In this document: in pieces, positions 38,833-48,012 of the stretch
Numbering within the stretch: position 1 is the first letter of the stretch
Layout: each line of letters starts with the position of its first letter
From: Tundrisphaera sp051175315
GTDB taxonomy: Bacteria > Planctomycetota > Planctomycetia > Isosphaerales > Isosphaeraceae
Assembly: GCF_051175315.1 (NCBI RefSeq)
Contig: NZ_CP195100.1
Coordinates: 6,200,001-6,264,000, forward strand
DNA: 64,000 nt
Direction of reading: 5' to 3'
Notes under the pieces: generated by a model
What the model was told of the DNA's origin: nothing
The model's input: the letters and a program-made list of their open reading frames with translations, nothing else
Database searches by the model: none
Position numbers and translations under genes: made by a program

Positions 38833-41800
38833 TTACTTCGGCAACGGCACCTGGGTGCGGCCCATGAGGTAGGCGACGAGGTCGCGGGCCTCGTCTTCGG
38901 GGAGGGCGTCGAGCTGGCCTTCGGGCATGAACGAGAGGGGCGAGGTCTCGATGTGCTCGATCTCCTCCCGGGGGAGGACCAGCGAGGCGTCCTGGTTGCG
39001 GAGGGTGATGGTCTTGGGGGTCGGGTCGCGGGCGAGGCCGGTGAGGGTGCGGCCGTCCTTGGTGGCGACGATCGTCATCCGGAAGTCGGCCGTGACGGCG
39101 GCGCCGGGGTCGATCACGTTCTCCAGGACGTAGTCGAGGTTCTCTCGGCCCGAGCCGGTGAGGTCGGGGCCGAGGTCGCCCCCCTGGCCGAACAGGGCGT
39201 GGCAGGCGCCGCAGGTTTTGCTGAAGACGGATCGGCCCCGCGAGCGATCGGCGGCGGCCAAAACCTCGGGGGTGAGCTTGGACTTGAACCGGGCGATCGT
39301 CGCCTTCTTGTCGGCGGTGGCCTCGCGCATCTCGCCCCAGACCTCGCCGAGCTTGCGGGCGACCTCGGCATCGCCGAGCGCCCGGATCTGGCGGGCGTGG
39401 GCGACCGAGATGTCGGTCCGGGGGATCTTGCCCTCGGCCACCTGATCGAGCAGGACCCGGGCGAACGCGGGGCGGGAGGCCATCGCGTCGACGAACTGGG
39501 GCCGCTCCGACGGGTGGAACGCCTTGTAGCTGGCGGCCAGGGCCTTCGCCACGGCCGGGTCGTCGAACAGGGTCAGGCCGGAGGCGGCCACCGGGTTGAG
39601 GAACCGGACCTTGAGCAGCCGTTCGCAGACGGCGCGGAGGTCGTCGGGCCGGGCCTCGATCAGGGACCGGAGGGCGGACTTGCGGGCGGTGAGGTCGGCC
39701 TTGTCGTCGAGCGCCACGCGGCGGATCTCGTCCAGGGCCCGGCCGTCGCCGAACACCACGTCGAGTTCCCGGGCCCGGTCGCGGTCGCCGCCGACCACCT
39801 CGGCCAGCTTCGCGGAGAACGCCGGCCACGCCTCGGGCCGGGGCGCCTTCCGCCAGCCCCGCAGCCCCTCGGCAATCCCCATCGCGGCGTCGGACCGGGC
39901 ACCGGCGTCGCCCGATTCGGTCAGCTTGCCGAGCAGCAGATTGAGCGGGCCGGGGTTCTTCTCCAGGTCCTCGGAGAGTCGCCGGGCGATCAGGCGGCGG
40001 GTCGTCGGCAGGACGCACTTCGCCCCGAGTTCGGCCACGGCCGAGGGATCGGCGTCGGCCAGCGGGATCAGGCCGTACCAGAGCATGAGCGGGATGTCGT
40101 GGTCCTCGGCGTCCTCCTTGCGGGCGAGCAAGGGCGCCGCCAGCTCGGCTCGATGCGCGACCGGGAACCGTTGCAGGGTGGAGGCCAGGGTGAGACGGAC
40201 CAAGGCCGACGGATCCTCGGCCGCCATCCGCACCAGGGCCTTTCGCTGCGCGTCCCACACCCTGGCGACGTCGTCGACCCTGGTCCAGGGACGTGACATG
40301 ACGTCGTCGATCGGCATGGAGTTGGTGAGGAGCCGAATCGCCCACGCCCGGATCACCTCGTCGCGATCGCGGAGCAGTCCGACGTAGTTGAGACTGCGGG
40401 GCGATGAGGCAGATTCATAGCGAGCGATCAACCGCAACCGATCGAGCGTCCACAAGGCTCGCAGCCGGATGGTCGGGTCGGTCGATTCATCCAGCAGGGC
40501 GCGGAACCCACCCTCCTGGCTAATCCGCGCGAGTTCGGCGGCCTCGTTGGCCCGGTTGAGGTGGAACTGGGCACGAAAATTCGGCCCCCGCTCCGGCCTC
40601 GGGAATTTGGCGACGGCCCGTTCCAGGCGGTCGACGATCTGATCGGTGGCCATCCGGGCATACCAGACGTTGGGATGGCGGAGGAGATCGGCCAAAGCCT
40701 TGACGTCGAGCTTCGTCAGGTCGCCGATGGGCGGCTTCGGGGTGCCGTGGGTGATCTTGTAGATCCGGCCCGAGGAGCGGTGGACGCCGGAGCTGTCGTG
40801 GCACTCGCCCGTATCGCTCCAGTCGAGCACGAACACCGAGCCGTCGGGCCCCTGCCCCAGGTCGATCGGCCGGAACCAGGGGTCGCCGGACTGGAATCGG
40901 TCGGGCTCGTGGCGGCCGACGACACCGCCGCCCAGCCGTTCCAGGCGGTCGACGTTGGTGCGTCGGCCGTGGAAGTTGAGCATGAACGCCTTGCCCCGGC
41001 TGTCGGCGGGCCACTGGTCGCCCTGGTAGATCATCAGGCCGGTGTGGGCGTGGCCGCCTCCGAGCCGGTCGTGCTCACCCTCGACCTTGCGGGAATCCTG
41101 CCACTCCTTGCGGTTGTCCCAGTGGTAGTGGTCGGCGTGCTGGTCGATCGTGGTGTAGACCCGGGGGTTGGGGTCGACCGTGTGGAGCCGGTGGAAGTGG
41201 GCGCCGGGGATCGCGTGCCACAGGTGCCCGTTCACCGTGTTGATGAAGTAGGCCTCGCCGTTGGCGTCCCAGTCGTGGCCCCAGGGGTTGGTGGTGCCGT
41301 GGGCGATCATCTGGAACTGCTTGCTGGTCGGGTTATAACGCCACAGCCCGCCGTTGATCGGCACCCGCTCGGCGTCGGGCGTGCCCGGTGCGCCGACCCG
41401 GCCCGGCGACGAGGCGCCGACGCGGCCATAGAGCCAGCCGTCCGGGCCCCAGCGGAGGCCGTTGGCGAAGTTGTGGTAGTTGTCCTGCGGGATCGTGAAG
41501 CCATCGAGGATCACCTCGGGCTCGCCGTCGGGCCGGTCGTCGCCGTCCTTGTCGGGGATGAACAGGAGCTGCGGCGGGCACATCAGCCAGGTGCCGCCCC
41601 GGCCGACCTCGACGCTGGTCAACGCCTTGAGCTTGTCGTAGAAGACGGTCCGCTTGTCGTGGCGGCCGTCGTTGTCTGAGTCCTCGAAGATCACCACCCG
41701 GTCGCGCTGGTCGGGGGCGAACCGCTGGGCCCGCTCGGCATAGGTGTAGTTCTCGGCGATCCAGAGCCGCCCGCGCGGGTCCCAGGCCATGCCGATCGGG

Positions 41801-42015
41801 TTGCGGACGTCGGGCTCGCTGGCGAACACCGAGACGTGGAACCCGTCGGGCACCTTGAACGCCTTCGCCGCCTGCTCGGCCGACATCGCCGGCCCGCCGG
41901 GGGTCGGCTCGGTGTCGCGGGGTTCGGGGAAGTCGTCCGCAAGGGCCGGGCCCGCCGTCCCGGTCCCGAGGGCGAACGTCAGGCAGGCCATCCGGGCCCA
42001 GGATCGCATGGTCAT
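38833..42015 (-). CDS. PVC-type heme-binding CxxCH dehydrogenase
   Basis: This 1,060-residue exported protein has a signal peptide (ACLTFALGTGTAGPALA). A beta-propeller dehydrogenase domain follows (VSVFASEPDVRNPIGMAWDP, GLRWGPDGWLYGRVGA, GHDWDANGEAYFINTVNGHL). The middle is HEAT-like helical (about residues 430-900). A C-terminal cytochrome c domain has the heme motif CGACH in FSKTCGACHALFGQGG and distal-ligand region LPREEIEHIETSPLSFMPEG. This architecture is the PVC-superfamily membrane-bound dehydrogenase type, thought to oxidise sugars or related compounds. GAGGG precedes the ATG. It lies 25 bp after the MFS gene, so it is part of the sugar-utilisation operon. Confidence 0.94.
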   Translation of the reverse strand: MTMRSWARMACLTFALGTGTAGPALADDFPEPRDTEPTPGGPAMSAEQAAKAFKVPDGFHVSVFASEPDVRNPIGMAWDPRGRLWIAENYTYAERAQRFAPDQRDRVVIFEDSDNDGRHDKRTVFYDKLKALTSVEVGRGGTWLMCPPQLLFIPDKDGDDRPDGEPEVILDGFTIPQDNYHNFANGLRWGPDGWLYGRVGASSPGRVGAPGTPDAERVPINGGLWRYNPTSKQFQMIAHGTTNPWGHDWDANGEAYFINTVNGHLWHAIPGAHFHRLHTVDPNPRVYTTIDQHADHYHWDNRKEWQDSRKVEGEHDRLGGGHAHTGLMIYQGDQWPADSRGKAFMLNFHGRRTNVDRLERLGGGVVGRHEPDRFQSGDPWFRPIDLGQGPDGSVFVLDWSDTGECHDSSGVHRSSGRIYKITHGTPKPPIGDLTKLDVKALADLLRHPNVWYARMATDQIVDRLERAVAKFPRPERGPNFRAQFHLNRANEAAELARISQEGGFRALLDESTDPTIRLRALWTLDRLRLIARYESASSPRSLNYVGLLRDRDEVIRAWAIRLLTNSMPIDDVMSRPWTRVDDVARVWDAQRKALVRMAAEDPSALVRLTLASTLQRFPVAHRAELAAPLLARKEDAEDHDIPLMLWYGLIPLADADPSAVAELGAKCVLPTTRRLIARRLSEDLEKNPGPLNLLLGKLTESGDAGARSDAAMGIAEGLRGWRKAPRPEAWPAFSAKLAEVVGGDRDRARELDVVFGDGRALDEIRRVALDDKADLTARKSALRSLIEARPDDLRAVCERLLKVRFLNPVAASGLTLFDDPAVAKALAASYKAFHPSERPQFVDAMASRPAFARVLLDQVAEGKIPRTDISVAHARQIRALGDAEVARKLGEVWGEMREATADKKATIARFKSKLTPEVLAAADRSRGRSVFSKTCGACHALFGQGGDLGPDLTGSGRENLDYVLENVIDPGAAVTADFRMTIVATKDGRTLTGLARDPTPKTITLRNQDASLVLPREEIEHIETSPLSFMPEGQLDALPEDEARDLVAYLMGRTQVPLPK

Positions 42016-42040
42016 GGCATCCCTCGCGGGGTCGTGGGGT

Positions 42041-43324
42041 TCAGGCGGTGTCCTTGACGGTGTCGCGGCCCCAGAGGGCGAGCACGGCGATCAGGCCGAT
42101 CACCGGGAACCACCCGGACAGGCCCACGACGAGATCGTAATCATGGGTCCGGTCGAGATAGCGGCCGATCACGGGGTGGAGCGACGCGGAGACCAGCCAG
42201 GTGGTCGTCGAGAGCGTCCCGCTGATCTTGCCCTGGTGCTTGCGCGACAGGTCCTGGGTCATCGAATAGAACGCGGAGAACGCCCCCAGCCCGCCGAAGG
42301 CCACCAGGAGCAGCGCCGCCAGCAGCCACGGCCCGCGCGGCATGAACGCCGCGGCCGTGGTCAGGGTGGTCAGGGCGCAGCACCCGGCGAAGATCGCCAT
42401 CCGCGAGGCGAACACGGTCCAGCCGTTGCGGGCCAGCCGGCCGGCCAGGAACCCGGTGCCGATCGCCCCGAGGTCGGCGGCGATGTAGTAGAAGGTGGTG
42501 AAGTTGAGCATCTCGTCGCGGCCGTAGCCCCGCGACTCGCGGAGGAACTTCGGCAGCCAGACGCGGAACAGGTGCCAGTTCAGGTTGATGCAGATCACCA
42601 TGATCGCCAGCGCCAGGAACCGCTTGGAGAACATGAAGGACCAGAAGCTCGGCTCCTTTTTCGGCTCCTCGACCGGGTCGCCGGCCAGGGCGTCGTCGGG
42701 CGTGGTCGCGACATCGACCGGGTCGCGCAGGTCCCTCGGGCGGATCGACAGGAACCAAAGGACGACCCACGCCGTCCCGCCGGCCCCGATCACCAGGAAC
42801 GGCTTCCGCCAGCCCCCGGTCCCCTCCTCGATCAGGAGCCGGATCGCCTGCGGCGCGAGGATCGCACCCAGCGCCGTGCCGCTCTGCAGCAGGCTGTTGC
42901 CCAGGGCGCGGTCGCGGGCGGGCAGCAGCACCTGCACCGTCTTGAGGCCGCAGGGGAAATGCCCCGCTTCGAACAGGCCGAGCATGATCCGCAGGAACAT
43001 CAGCTCGCCGTACGACCGGCTCAGCCCGGTCAGGTAGCCCATCGCCGACCAGCCGACCAGGGCCACCGGGTAGAGCCAGAAGACGCCGACCTTGTCGACC
43101 AACCAGCCGAACAGGATGCTGCCGAAGGCGAACGCCAGGCCGAAGCCGAGTTCGAGGTTGCCGTATTGCTCGTCGTTGAGCTTGAATTCGGCCTGGATCT
43201 CCACGGCCAGCGTGTTGGCCGTGAGCCGATCCATGTAGTTGACCACGGTGGCCAGCAGGAGGAGGACGCAAATGTACCACCGCCAGGTGGCCGAACGGTC
43301 GCCGGGGGGCGGGGCTGGCAGCAT
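42041..43324 (-). CDS. MFS transporter, anion:cation symporter (hexuronate-like)
   Basis: This 427-residue transporter has 12 predicted membrane helices. The first begins CVLLLLATVVNYMDRLTANT, where NYxDR is the signature of ACS-family MFS proteins such as hexuronate transporters. GLFEAGHFPCGLKTV (helix 4) and the second half (WHLFRVWLPKFLRESRGYGR) agree. The ATG at 43324 was chosen, with GAGGA upstream. The longer open frame to 43399 would translate a GC hairpin terminator as Pro/Gly repeats, so it is not real coding. It sits between the GH2 glycosidase and the CxxCH dehydrogenase and probably imports the sugar or sugar acid they act on. Confidence 0.93.
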   Translation of the reverse strand: MLPAPPPGDRSATWRWYICVLLLLATVVNYMDRLTANTLAVEIQAEFKLNDEQYGNLELGFGLAFAFGSILFGWLVDKVGVFWLYPVALVGWSAMGYLTGLSRSYGELMFLRIMLGLFEAGHFPCGLKTVQVLLPARDRALGNSLLQSGTALGAILAPQAIRLLIEEGTGGWRKPFLVIGAGGTAWVVLWFLSIRPRDLRDPVDVATTPDDALAGDPVEEPKKEPSFWSFMFSKRFLALAIMVICINLNWHLFRVWLPKFLRESRGYGRDEMLNFTTFYYIAADLGAIGTGFLAGRLARNGWTVFASRMAIFAGCCALTTLTTAAAFMPRGPWLLAALLLVAFGGLGAFSAFYSMTQDLSRKHQGKISGTLSTTTWLVSASLHPVIGRYLDRTHDYDLVVGLSGWFPVIGLIAVLALWGRDTVKDTA

Positions 43325-43360
43325 CGGGCGGGGTTCCTCGTCGGGCGGGATGGGCGGGAC

Positions 43361-43397
43361 GCCGGGGCCGGGGCCCGGTGGAGGGCCCGGCCCCGGC
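43361..43397 (-). terminator. hairpin after the GH2 gene
   Basis: A GC-rich stem (GCCGGGGCCGGGGCCC at 43361-43376, pairing with 43383-43397 with one bulged G) and a 6-nt loop follow the GH2 stop by 19 bp. It probably attenuates rather than ends transcription into the MFS gene. Confidence 0.55.
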
Positions 43398-43416
43398 ATC
43401 GATTCGTTAAGGCCGT

Positions 43417-45711
43417 TCAGCGGGCGCCGGCCGGGGCGACGACGGGGGCGACGATCTCGGCCACGCCGACGTCGATGGCCTGGCCGCCGGTGGTCTGGTG
43501 GCAGTGCACCGCCAGGACATTCTTGCCCGGCTTCAGCGCGGCGCGGGCCTCGGCGGAGATCGGCAGCTCGTCATAGGACGAGACGTGCCCCTTGACGGTG
43601 GCCGCCAGGACCCCGTTGAGGTAGTACTCGGCGTCCTCGTCGTAGAGGGTCAGCAGGACGATCTTGGCGGGCACCGGGTCGGGCAGGGTGATGACCCGGC
43701 GGGCCCAGATGTCCGGGGTGTTCCACACCGTGCCGATGTGGGCGCCGGGCGTCCCCCGGGTGCCGAAGACCGCCAGGCCATCCTTCCACGACGACTCGTC
43801 GGCGTCGACGGCGGTCCAGTTGTCGGCCGGCTTCTCGGTCGTGTACTTCCAGGGCTGGCGCTCGGCCTGGCCGGTCGGGGCCAGGTCGCGGGTGGTGGGG
43901 ACCTTGGAGGCATCCCCCCGGTTGATCGCCCGGGCCCGTTCGACGTCCACCTTGATGACCTCGCGGTCGTAGGTCAGCAGGCCGTTGGCCTCGGTTTCCA
44001 CGTCGGTGATCTGGGTGTAGACCAGGGCGTTGAGCCCCTTGGTCTCGCGCATGTCCCACCCCTCGCGGAGCAGGCGCTCGTACTTGCTGGTCAGCTCGTC
44101 GGCGCTCTTGGTGCCCTGGTAGCCCCAGATTTCCTTGGTCCAGGTGTGGCCGTCCACGCCCAGGGACAGGCCGCCGAACTCGCCCAGGACGCCGGCTCGC
44201 TTCGGTTCGAGCGGGGGGGCGGCGGGGCGGGGGTAGTTGTGGAGGTCGTGGACGTCGCCCACGCCGGCGCGGTCGGCCCAGCCGCTCACCGCGTCGACCA
44301 GCCGGGTCGGGTCGTACGACTTGACCCAGTCGGCGATCCGCTTGGTGTCGTACTGGCCCCAGCCCTCGTTGAAGGGCACCCACATGACGATGCTCGGGTG
44401 GTTGCGGCGGCCGTCGATCATGGCCTTCAGCTCGGTCTCGTAGATCTTGGCCGACTCGGGGGAGCGGACGATGTCCGGCTCGCTCGGCGAGATCGACTTC
44501 TCGCCAGACGGCATGTCCTGCCAGACCAGCAGGCCGAGCTTGTCGGCCCAGTAGTACCAGCGGTCGGGCTCGACCTTGACGTGCTTGCGGGTCATGTTGA
44601 AGCCGAGCTGCTTGGTCACTTCCAGGTCATACTTGAGCGCCTCGTCGGTGGGCGCGGTATAGAGGCCATCGGGCCAGTACCCCTGGTCGAGCGGGCCGAC
44701 CTGGAAGATGACCTTGCCGTTGAGCTTGATCCGGTTCACGCCCTTCTCGTCCGGGCTGACCTCGATCTTGCGGAGCCCGGCGTAGCTGCCGACCGAGTCG
44801 ACCACGGCCCCGTTCTGGCGGAGCGTGACCAGCAGGCCGTACAGGTGCGGCGTCTCGGGGGTCCACGGCTTGGCGTTGGGGATCGCGACCTCGATCGGGC
44901 CGCCGGCCGGGCCGGACGCGGTGCCCACGTTGGCCGTCCCGTCCAGGACGGAGATCGCCAGCTGCGTGGTCGCGGCATCGCCGGCGACATCGGCCGTCAC
45001 CCGGAGCTTGCCGCCGTCGAGGTCGGGCACGATGTGCAGCCCGGCGATGTGGGCGGTGGCCGCCACCGGCTCCAGCCACACCGTCTGCCAGATGCCGGTG
45101 ATCGGCGTGTAGTAGATCCCCTTGGGGTTGTTGACCTGCTTGCCGCGCGGCTGGGGGCCGCTGCTGGTCGGGTCGAACACCCGGACGATGATCTCGTTGT
45201 CGGGGCCCGGCTTCAGCGCCGGGGTGATGTCGAAGCTGAACCCGTCATACCCGCCGCGATGGGTGCCCATCTCCTGGCCGTTCACCCAGACGGTGGACTC
45301 CCAGTCCACGGCGCCGAAGTGGAGCAGGACCTTGCGGCCGGCCCAGGTGTCGGGCGTGGCGAACGTGCGGCGATACCAGAGGCGGTCGGCCCGCTTCATC
45401 ACGCCCGAGAGGGCGGACTCGACCGGGAAGGGCACCAGGATCGATTCCGGGAGGGCCTTGCCGAACGGGGCGGCCTCCCCTTCCTTGCCGATCTGGAGTT
45501 CCCAGACGCCGTTGAGGTTCATCCACAGGTCGCGGACGAGCTGCGGGCGGGGGTACTCGGGCAGGACCTTGTCCGCCCGGACGTCCTTGGCCCACCGCGT
45601 CATCAGCGGGCCGTCGGCCGGCTTCCAGTCCGCCGACAGGGCGGGCGCGGCCAGCAAGGCCACGGCGAGGGACGAACGCCACGCGATCGCGGCGAGTCGG
45701 TTGCGAATCAT
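43417..45711 (-). CDS. secreted glycoside hydrolase family 2 protein
   Basis: This 764-residue exported beta-glycosidase of the GH2 clan has a signal peptide (SSLAVALLAAPALSA). The sugar-binding jelly-roll carries LWMNLNGVWELQIG near residues 62-75 and VWVNGQEMGTHRGGYDGFSF near 141-160. The TIM barrel has HPSIVMWVPFNEGWGQ with acid/base E449 and GVLGEFGG with likely nucleophile E511. A C-terminal beta domain ends ALKPGKNVLAVHCHQTTGGQ. Specificity (galactosidase, glucuronidase or mannosidase) cannot be fixed. It is the first gene of the GH2-MFS-CxxCH operon. Confidence 0.93.
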   Translation of the reverse strand: MIRNRLAAIAWRSSLAVALLAAPALSADWKPADGPLMTRWAKDVRADKVLPEYPRPQLVRDLWMNLNGVWELQIGKEGEAAPFGKALPESILVPFPVESALSGVMKRADRLWYRRTFATPDTWAGRKVLLHFGAVDWESTVWVNGQEMGTHRGGYDGFSFDITPALKPGPDNEIIVRVFDPTSSGPQPRGKQVNNPKGIYYTPITGIWQTVWLEPVAATAHIAGLHIVPDLDGGKLRVTADVAGDAATTQLAISVLDGTANVGTASGPAGGPIEVAIPNAKPWTPETPHLYGLLVTLRQNGAVVDSVGSYAGLRKIEVSPDEKGVNRIKLNGKVIFQVGPLDQGYWPDGLYTAPTDEALKYDLEVTKQLGFNMTRKHVKVEPDRWYYWADKLGLLVWQDMPSGEKSISPSEPDIVRSPESAKIYETELKAMIDGRRNHPSIVMWVPFNEGWGQYDTKRIADWVKSYDPTRLVDAVSGWADRAGVGDVHDLHNYPRPAAPPLEPKRAGVLGEFGGLSLGVDGHTWTKEIWGYQGTKSADELTSKYERLLREGWDMRETKGLNALVYTQITDVETEANGLLTYDREVIKVDVERARAINRGDASKVPTTRDLAPTGQAERQPWKYTTEKPADNWTAVDADESSWKDGLAVFGTRGTPGAHIGTVWNTPDIWARRVITLPDPVPAKIVLLTLYDEDAEYYLNGVLAATVKGHVSSYDELPISAEARAALKPGKNVLAVHCHQTTGGQAIDVGVAEIVAPVVAPAGAR

Positions 45712-46269
45712 GATGTTGGCTCTTGGAGTTGGCTCGGCCCCGCGGCTCGCGTCACGACCCGACGCGGCCCGGGAAGCCCTAGAGGATCGCCGATCCGGCC
45801 CGGGTTGTCACCCGAAAAAAGTCCCGACCGCCCCACGATCCCGATCCCGCCCCGTCGACGTCCGGCTCGACCCTGCCCAGGACCAGGCCGGGCATCGACC
45901 CTGCGACATCCGTGGGATTCGGCTGCATCGCCTCATCGGGGGCGAGATCGACGGGTGGATCGTTCAACGCCGAGCTCGCCGGCGACACCCGCTCGCACGA
46001 AAGCGATCATCAACCCATCCTGATCCGCATTTCCGACAAATCGTTGTGAAACTTGGTTCCATGGCCTTGTTTATCTCGCGAGACTGCGATCCAATATCCG
46101 ATGAGTCCGGTCGTCTCCTCGTCTCGGATGAGTCCCCCGCCCCGTCTCACCTCGGTTCGCCCAGCCGGGCCCGATGCCTGCCCCCGTTTCAGCCCGCCCC
46201 CTCATTCGATCGGCGACGCCGCCGGTCCAGGCCGATACCGGACCAGGCATCGTGAATGAAGGCTAATCC
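45712..46269. other. divergent promoter region, GH2 operon and DUF1559 gene
   Basis: The 558 bp between two divergent genes should hold both promoters. GC drops around 46020-46100 (containing TTGTGAAACTTGG and TTGTTTATCTCG), the best candidate stretch for the DUF1559 promoter, but no exact -35/-10 pair stands out. CGATGAGTCC-like words occur twice near 46100-46135. No convincing gene was found. Confidence 0.4.
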
Positions 46270-47373
46270 ATGAAACGCTCAAGTCGCGGTTTCACGCTGA
46301 TCGAGCTTCTGGTGGTCATCGCCATCATCGCCGTCCTCATCGCCCTGTTATTGCCCGCCGTCCAGGCCGCGCGCGAGGCCGCCCGCAGGATGCAGTGTAT
46401 CAACAACCTCAAGCAGATGGCCCTGGCGACGCATAACTTCGAGAGTTCCAACGGCAAATTCCCCGACGGGATCGGCCCCCAGCCGATCAACAGCACCGGG
46501 GAGGTCAGCCGGGCCAGCGTGCAGGGCATGATCCTGCCCTACATCGAGGGGGCGGCCCTGTTCGCCACGTTCAATCTCACCCTCGACATGAACGCCTCGG
46601 GCGCCAACGAGACGGCTCGTTGCCAGCAGATCGCCACCTATCTCTGCCCCTCCGATGGCAAGGGTTTCCGCCAGCCCGGCTCGCGTAATTTCACGGGGAG
46701 CACCGGCCAGCTCGCGCAAAACAATTACTATGCCAACAATGGAGGGACCGCCGCCCAGATCTATGGCTCATCGACCACGGTCTTCCCCACCCAGGAGGTG
46801 AACTCGCAGACCCTGGGCATGTTCAACGTCACGGTCGATACCACCGCGGCGGCCACCAGCCCCGATTATCGCAAGGTGACGAGCCAGACCACCCATGCGA
46901 TGATCATCGATGGCACCAGCAATACCGCGATGTTCTCCGAGACGCGCATCTCAAACATCGTGTTCCCCAACACCCCGGCCAACATCCCGCGCGACATCAA
47001 CACGGTTTATATTCCCTCCTCGTGGGCCATGCCCGCCGACAACTATGTGCCCAGCGCGGCCTGCAACGGCGTCCCGTACAACACGCGCATCACCTATCGC
47101 GGCACGCAGTATTACCGGGGCAACGTCCCCGCGCTCTCGTGCTACACGCACACCCATACGCCCAACACCAAGAACAACGATTGTTCGGCGAACGCGGTGG
47201 CCACGAACTGGGTGTCGGCCCACATCGCGGCCCGGAGTTACCATCCCGGCGGGGTCAATGTCGCCTTCGTCGACGGGGCGGTGAAGTTCATCAAGGATAC
47301 GGTCAATCCCCTGGCGTGGCTGGCCATGGGCACCCGCGCCGGCGGGGAGGTCGTGAGCGCCGATTCGTTCTGA
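46270..47373 (+). CDS. DUF1559 prepilin-like protein
   Basis: This 367-residue member of the DUF1559 family is hugely expanded in planctomycetes. Its N-terminus RGFTLIELLVVIAIIAVLIA is a perfect type IV pilin/pseudopilin signal: cleavage after the Gly, methylated Phe, Glu at +5. The adjoining LLLPAVQAAREAARRMQC is typical of DUF1559. The C-terminal motif HPGGVNVAFVDGAVKFI is the H-x9-DG signature of the family. It should be processed by a prepilin peptidase and sit in the envelope or a pseudopilus. AAGG lies about 10 bp before the ATG. The gene is single here. Confidence 0.96.
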   Translation: MKRSSRGFTLIELLVVIAIIAVLIALLLPAVQAAREAARRMQCINNLKQMALATHNFESSNGKFPDGIGPQPINSTGEVSRASVQGMILPYIEGAALFATFNLTLDMNASGANETARCQQIATYLCPSDGKGFRQPGSRNFTGSTGQLAQNNYYANNGGTAAQIYGSSTTVFPTQEVNSQTLGMFNVTVDTTAAATSPDYRKVTSQTTHAMIIDGTSNTAMFSETRISNIVFPNTPANIPRDINTVYIPSSWAMPADNYVPSAACNGVPYNTRITYRGTQYYRGNVPALSCYTHTHTPNTKNNDCSANAVATNWVSAHIAARSYHPGGVNVAFVDGAVKFIKDTVNPLAWLAMGTRAGGEVVSADSF

Positions 47374-47742
47374 TCGTCCTCGCCCCGAACTCCTCCCTCG
47401 TGCGGGTCCGAGAACGAGCGGCGGAATCCCCACGTTCGACGGCCCGCATCCCTGCGATGGTGCCCGGTGGATCGACCACCGGCACCGTCCCGGCGCGGGA
47501 CCGCATCGCAGATTTTTCTCACGCCGCGCTCCGCGTCGATTCCTATCCGCGACATTTGCCGCCGGGAAGATGTGGCCCCTCGTCGGCCGGCAGGCCTGAT
47601 CCTCCCGGGCCCTCGGCCCTTCGACGGCATGCGCGGGGCGAGGAAACGGCATCGGGCACGGGATGGGGTTGCGGTCGGGGGCCGCGACGATCATCCTGGG
47701 GCTTGATTCGCGAGTCGAGACCGTCAGGCGAAAGGGTTCTTC
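47374..47742. other. intergenic region after the DUF1559 gene
   Basis: This 369-bp gap contains a multi-stem terminator-like element (47452-47519) and the leader of the LapA gene. The remaining sequence shows no gene. Confidence 0.5.
47452..47519 (+). terminator. three-stem terminator-like RNA element
   Basis: An outer 8-bp stem (CTGCGATG at 47452-47459 with CATCGCAG at 47504-47511) encloses two hairpins: GGTGCCCGGTGG/CCACCGGCACC (47459-47486, one bulged C) and GTCCC-GGCGC-GGGAC (47487-47501). ATTTTTCT follows directly at 47512-47519. The T-run after a closing stem is what a factor-independent terminator needs, and it lies 78 bp after the DUF1559 stop. The cloverleaf-like shape is unusual for a plain terminator. 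Confidence 0.6.
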
Positions 47743-47979
47743 ATGCGCTTCATCCAGGTCACGGTCCTGCTGGTCTTCCTGATGGCGATCGCCGTGTTCG
47801 CGGTCCAGAACAACGAGGCGGTGGCGGTCAAGTTCCTGGTCTGGAAGGCCACGGCGCCCATGGCGCTGATGATCGTGACCATCTATCTGTTCGGGATGGT
47901 GAGCGGCGGGGCCGTCCTCGGGTTCATCCGGCGCTCGATCCGCAAGGCGTCGGAACGCCCGGCCGACTATCAGGCCTGA
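47743..47979 (+). CDS. LapA family (DUF1049) membrane protein
   Basis: This 78-residue protein has two membrane helices (VTVLLVFLMAIAVFAVQNNE near residues 6-25 and MALMIVTIYLFGMVSGGAVL near 40-59), separated by the short AVKFLVW segment. The FAVQNNEAVAVKFLVW pattern is typical of the LapA/DUF1049 family, thought to act in LPS assembly in E. coli. AAAGGG precedes the ATG by 9 bp. It starts a rightward cluster with the LarA-like gene 33 bp downstream. Confidence 0.9.
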   Translation: MRFIQVTVLLVFLMAIAVFAVQNNEAVAVKFLVWKATAPMALMIVTIYLFGMVSGGAVLGFIRRSIRKASERPADYQA

Positions 47980-48012
47980 GATCGGGACGGCACGCGACGA
48001 AGGGTGAAGCGC

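Noticed and set aside
45779..45988. 69-residue minus-strand frame in the GH2-DUF1559 gap
   Set aside because: There is no ribosome site and no recognisable domain, and the composition is like random high-GC sequence.
46090..46140. Hammerhead ribozyme-like word CGATGAGTCC, twice
   Set aside because: The conserved CUGANGA core and the matching GAAA segment are both missing, and no three-stem fold could be drawn.
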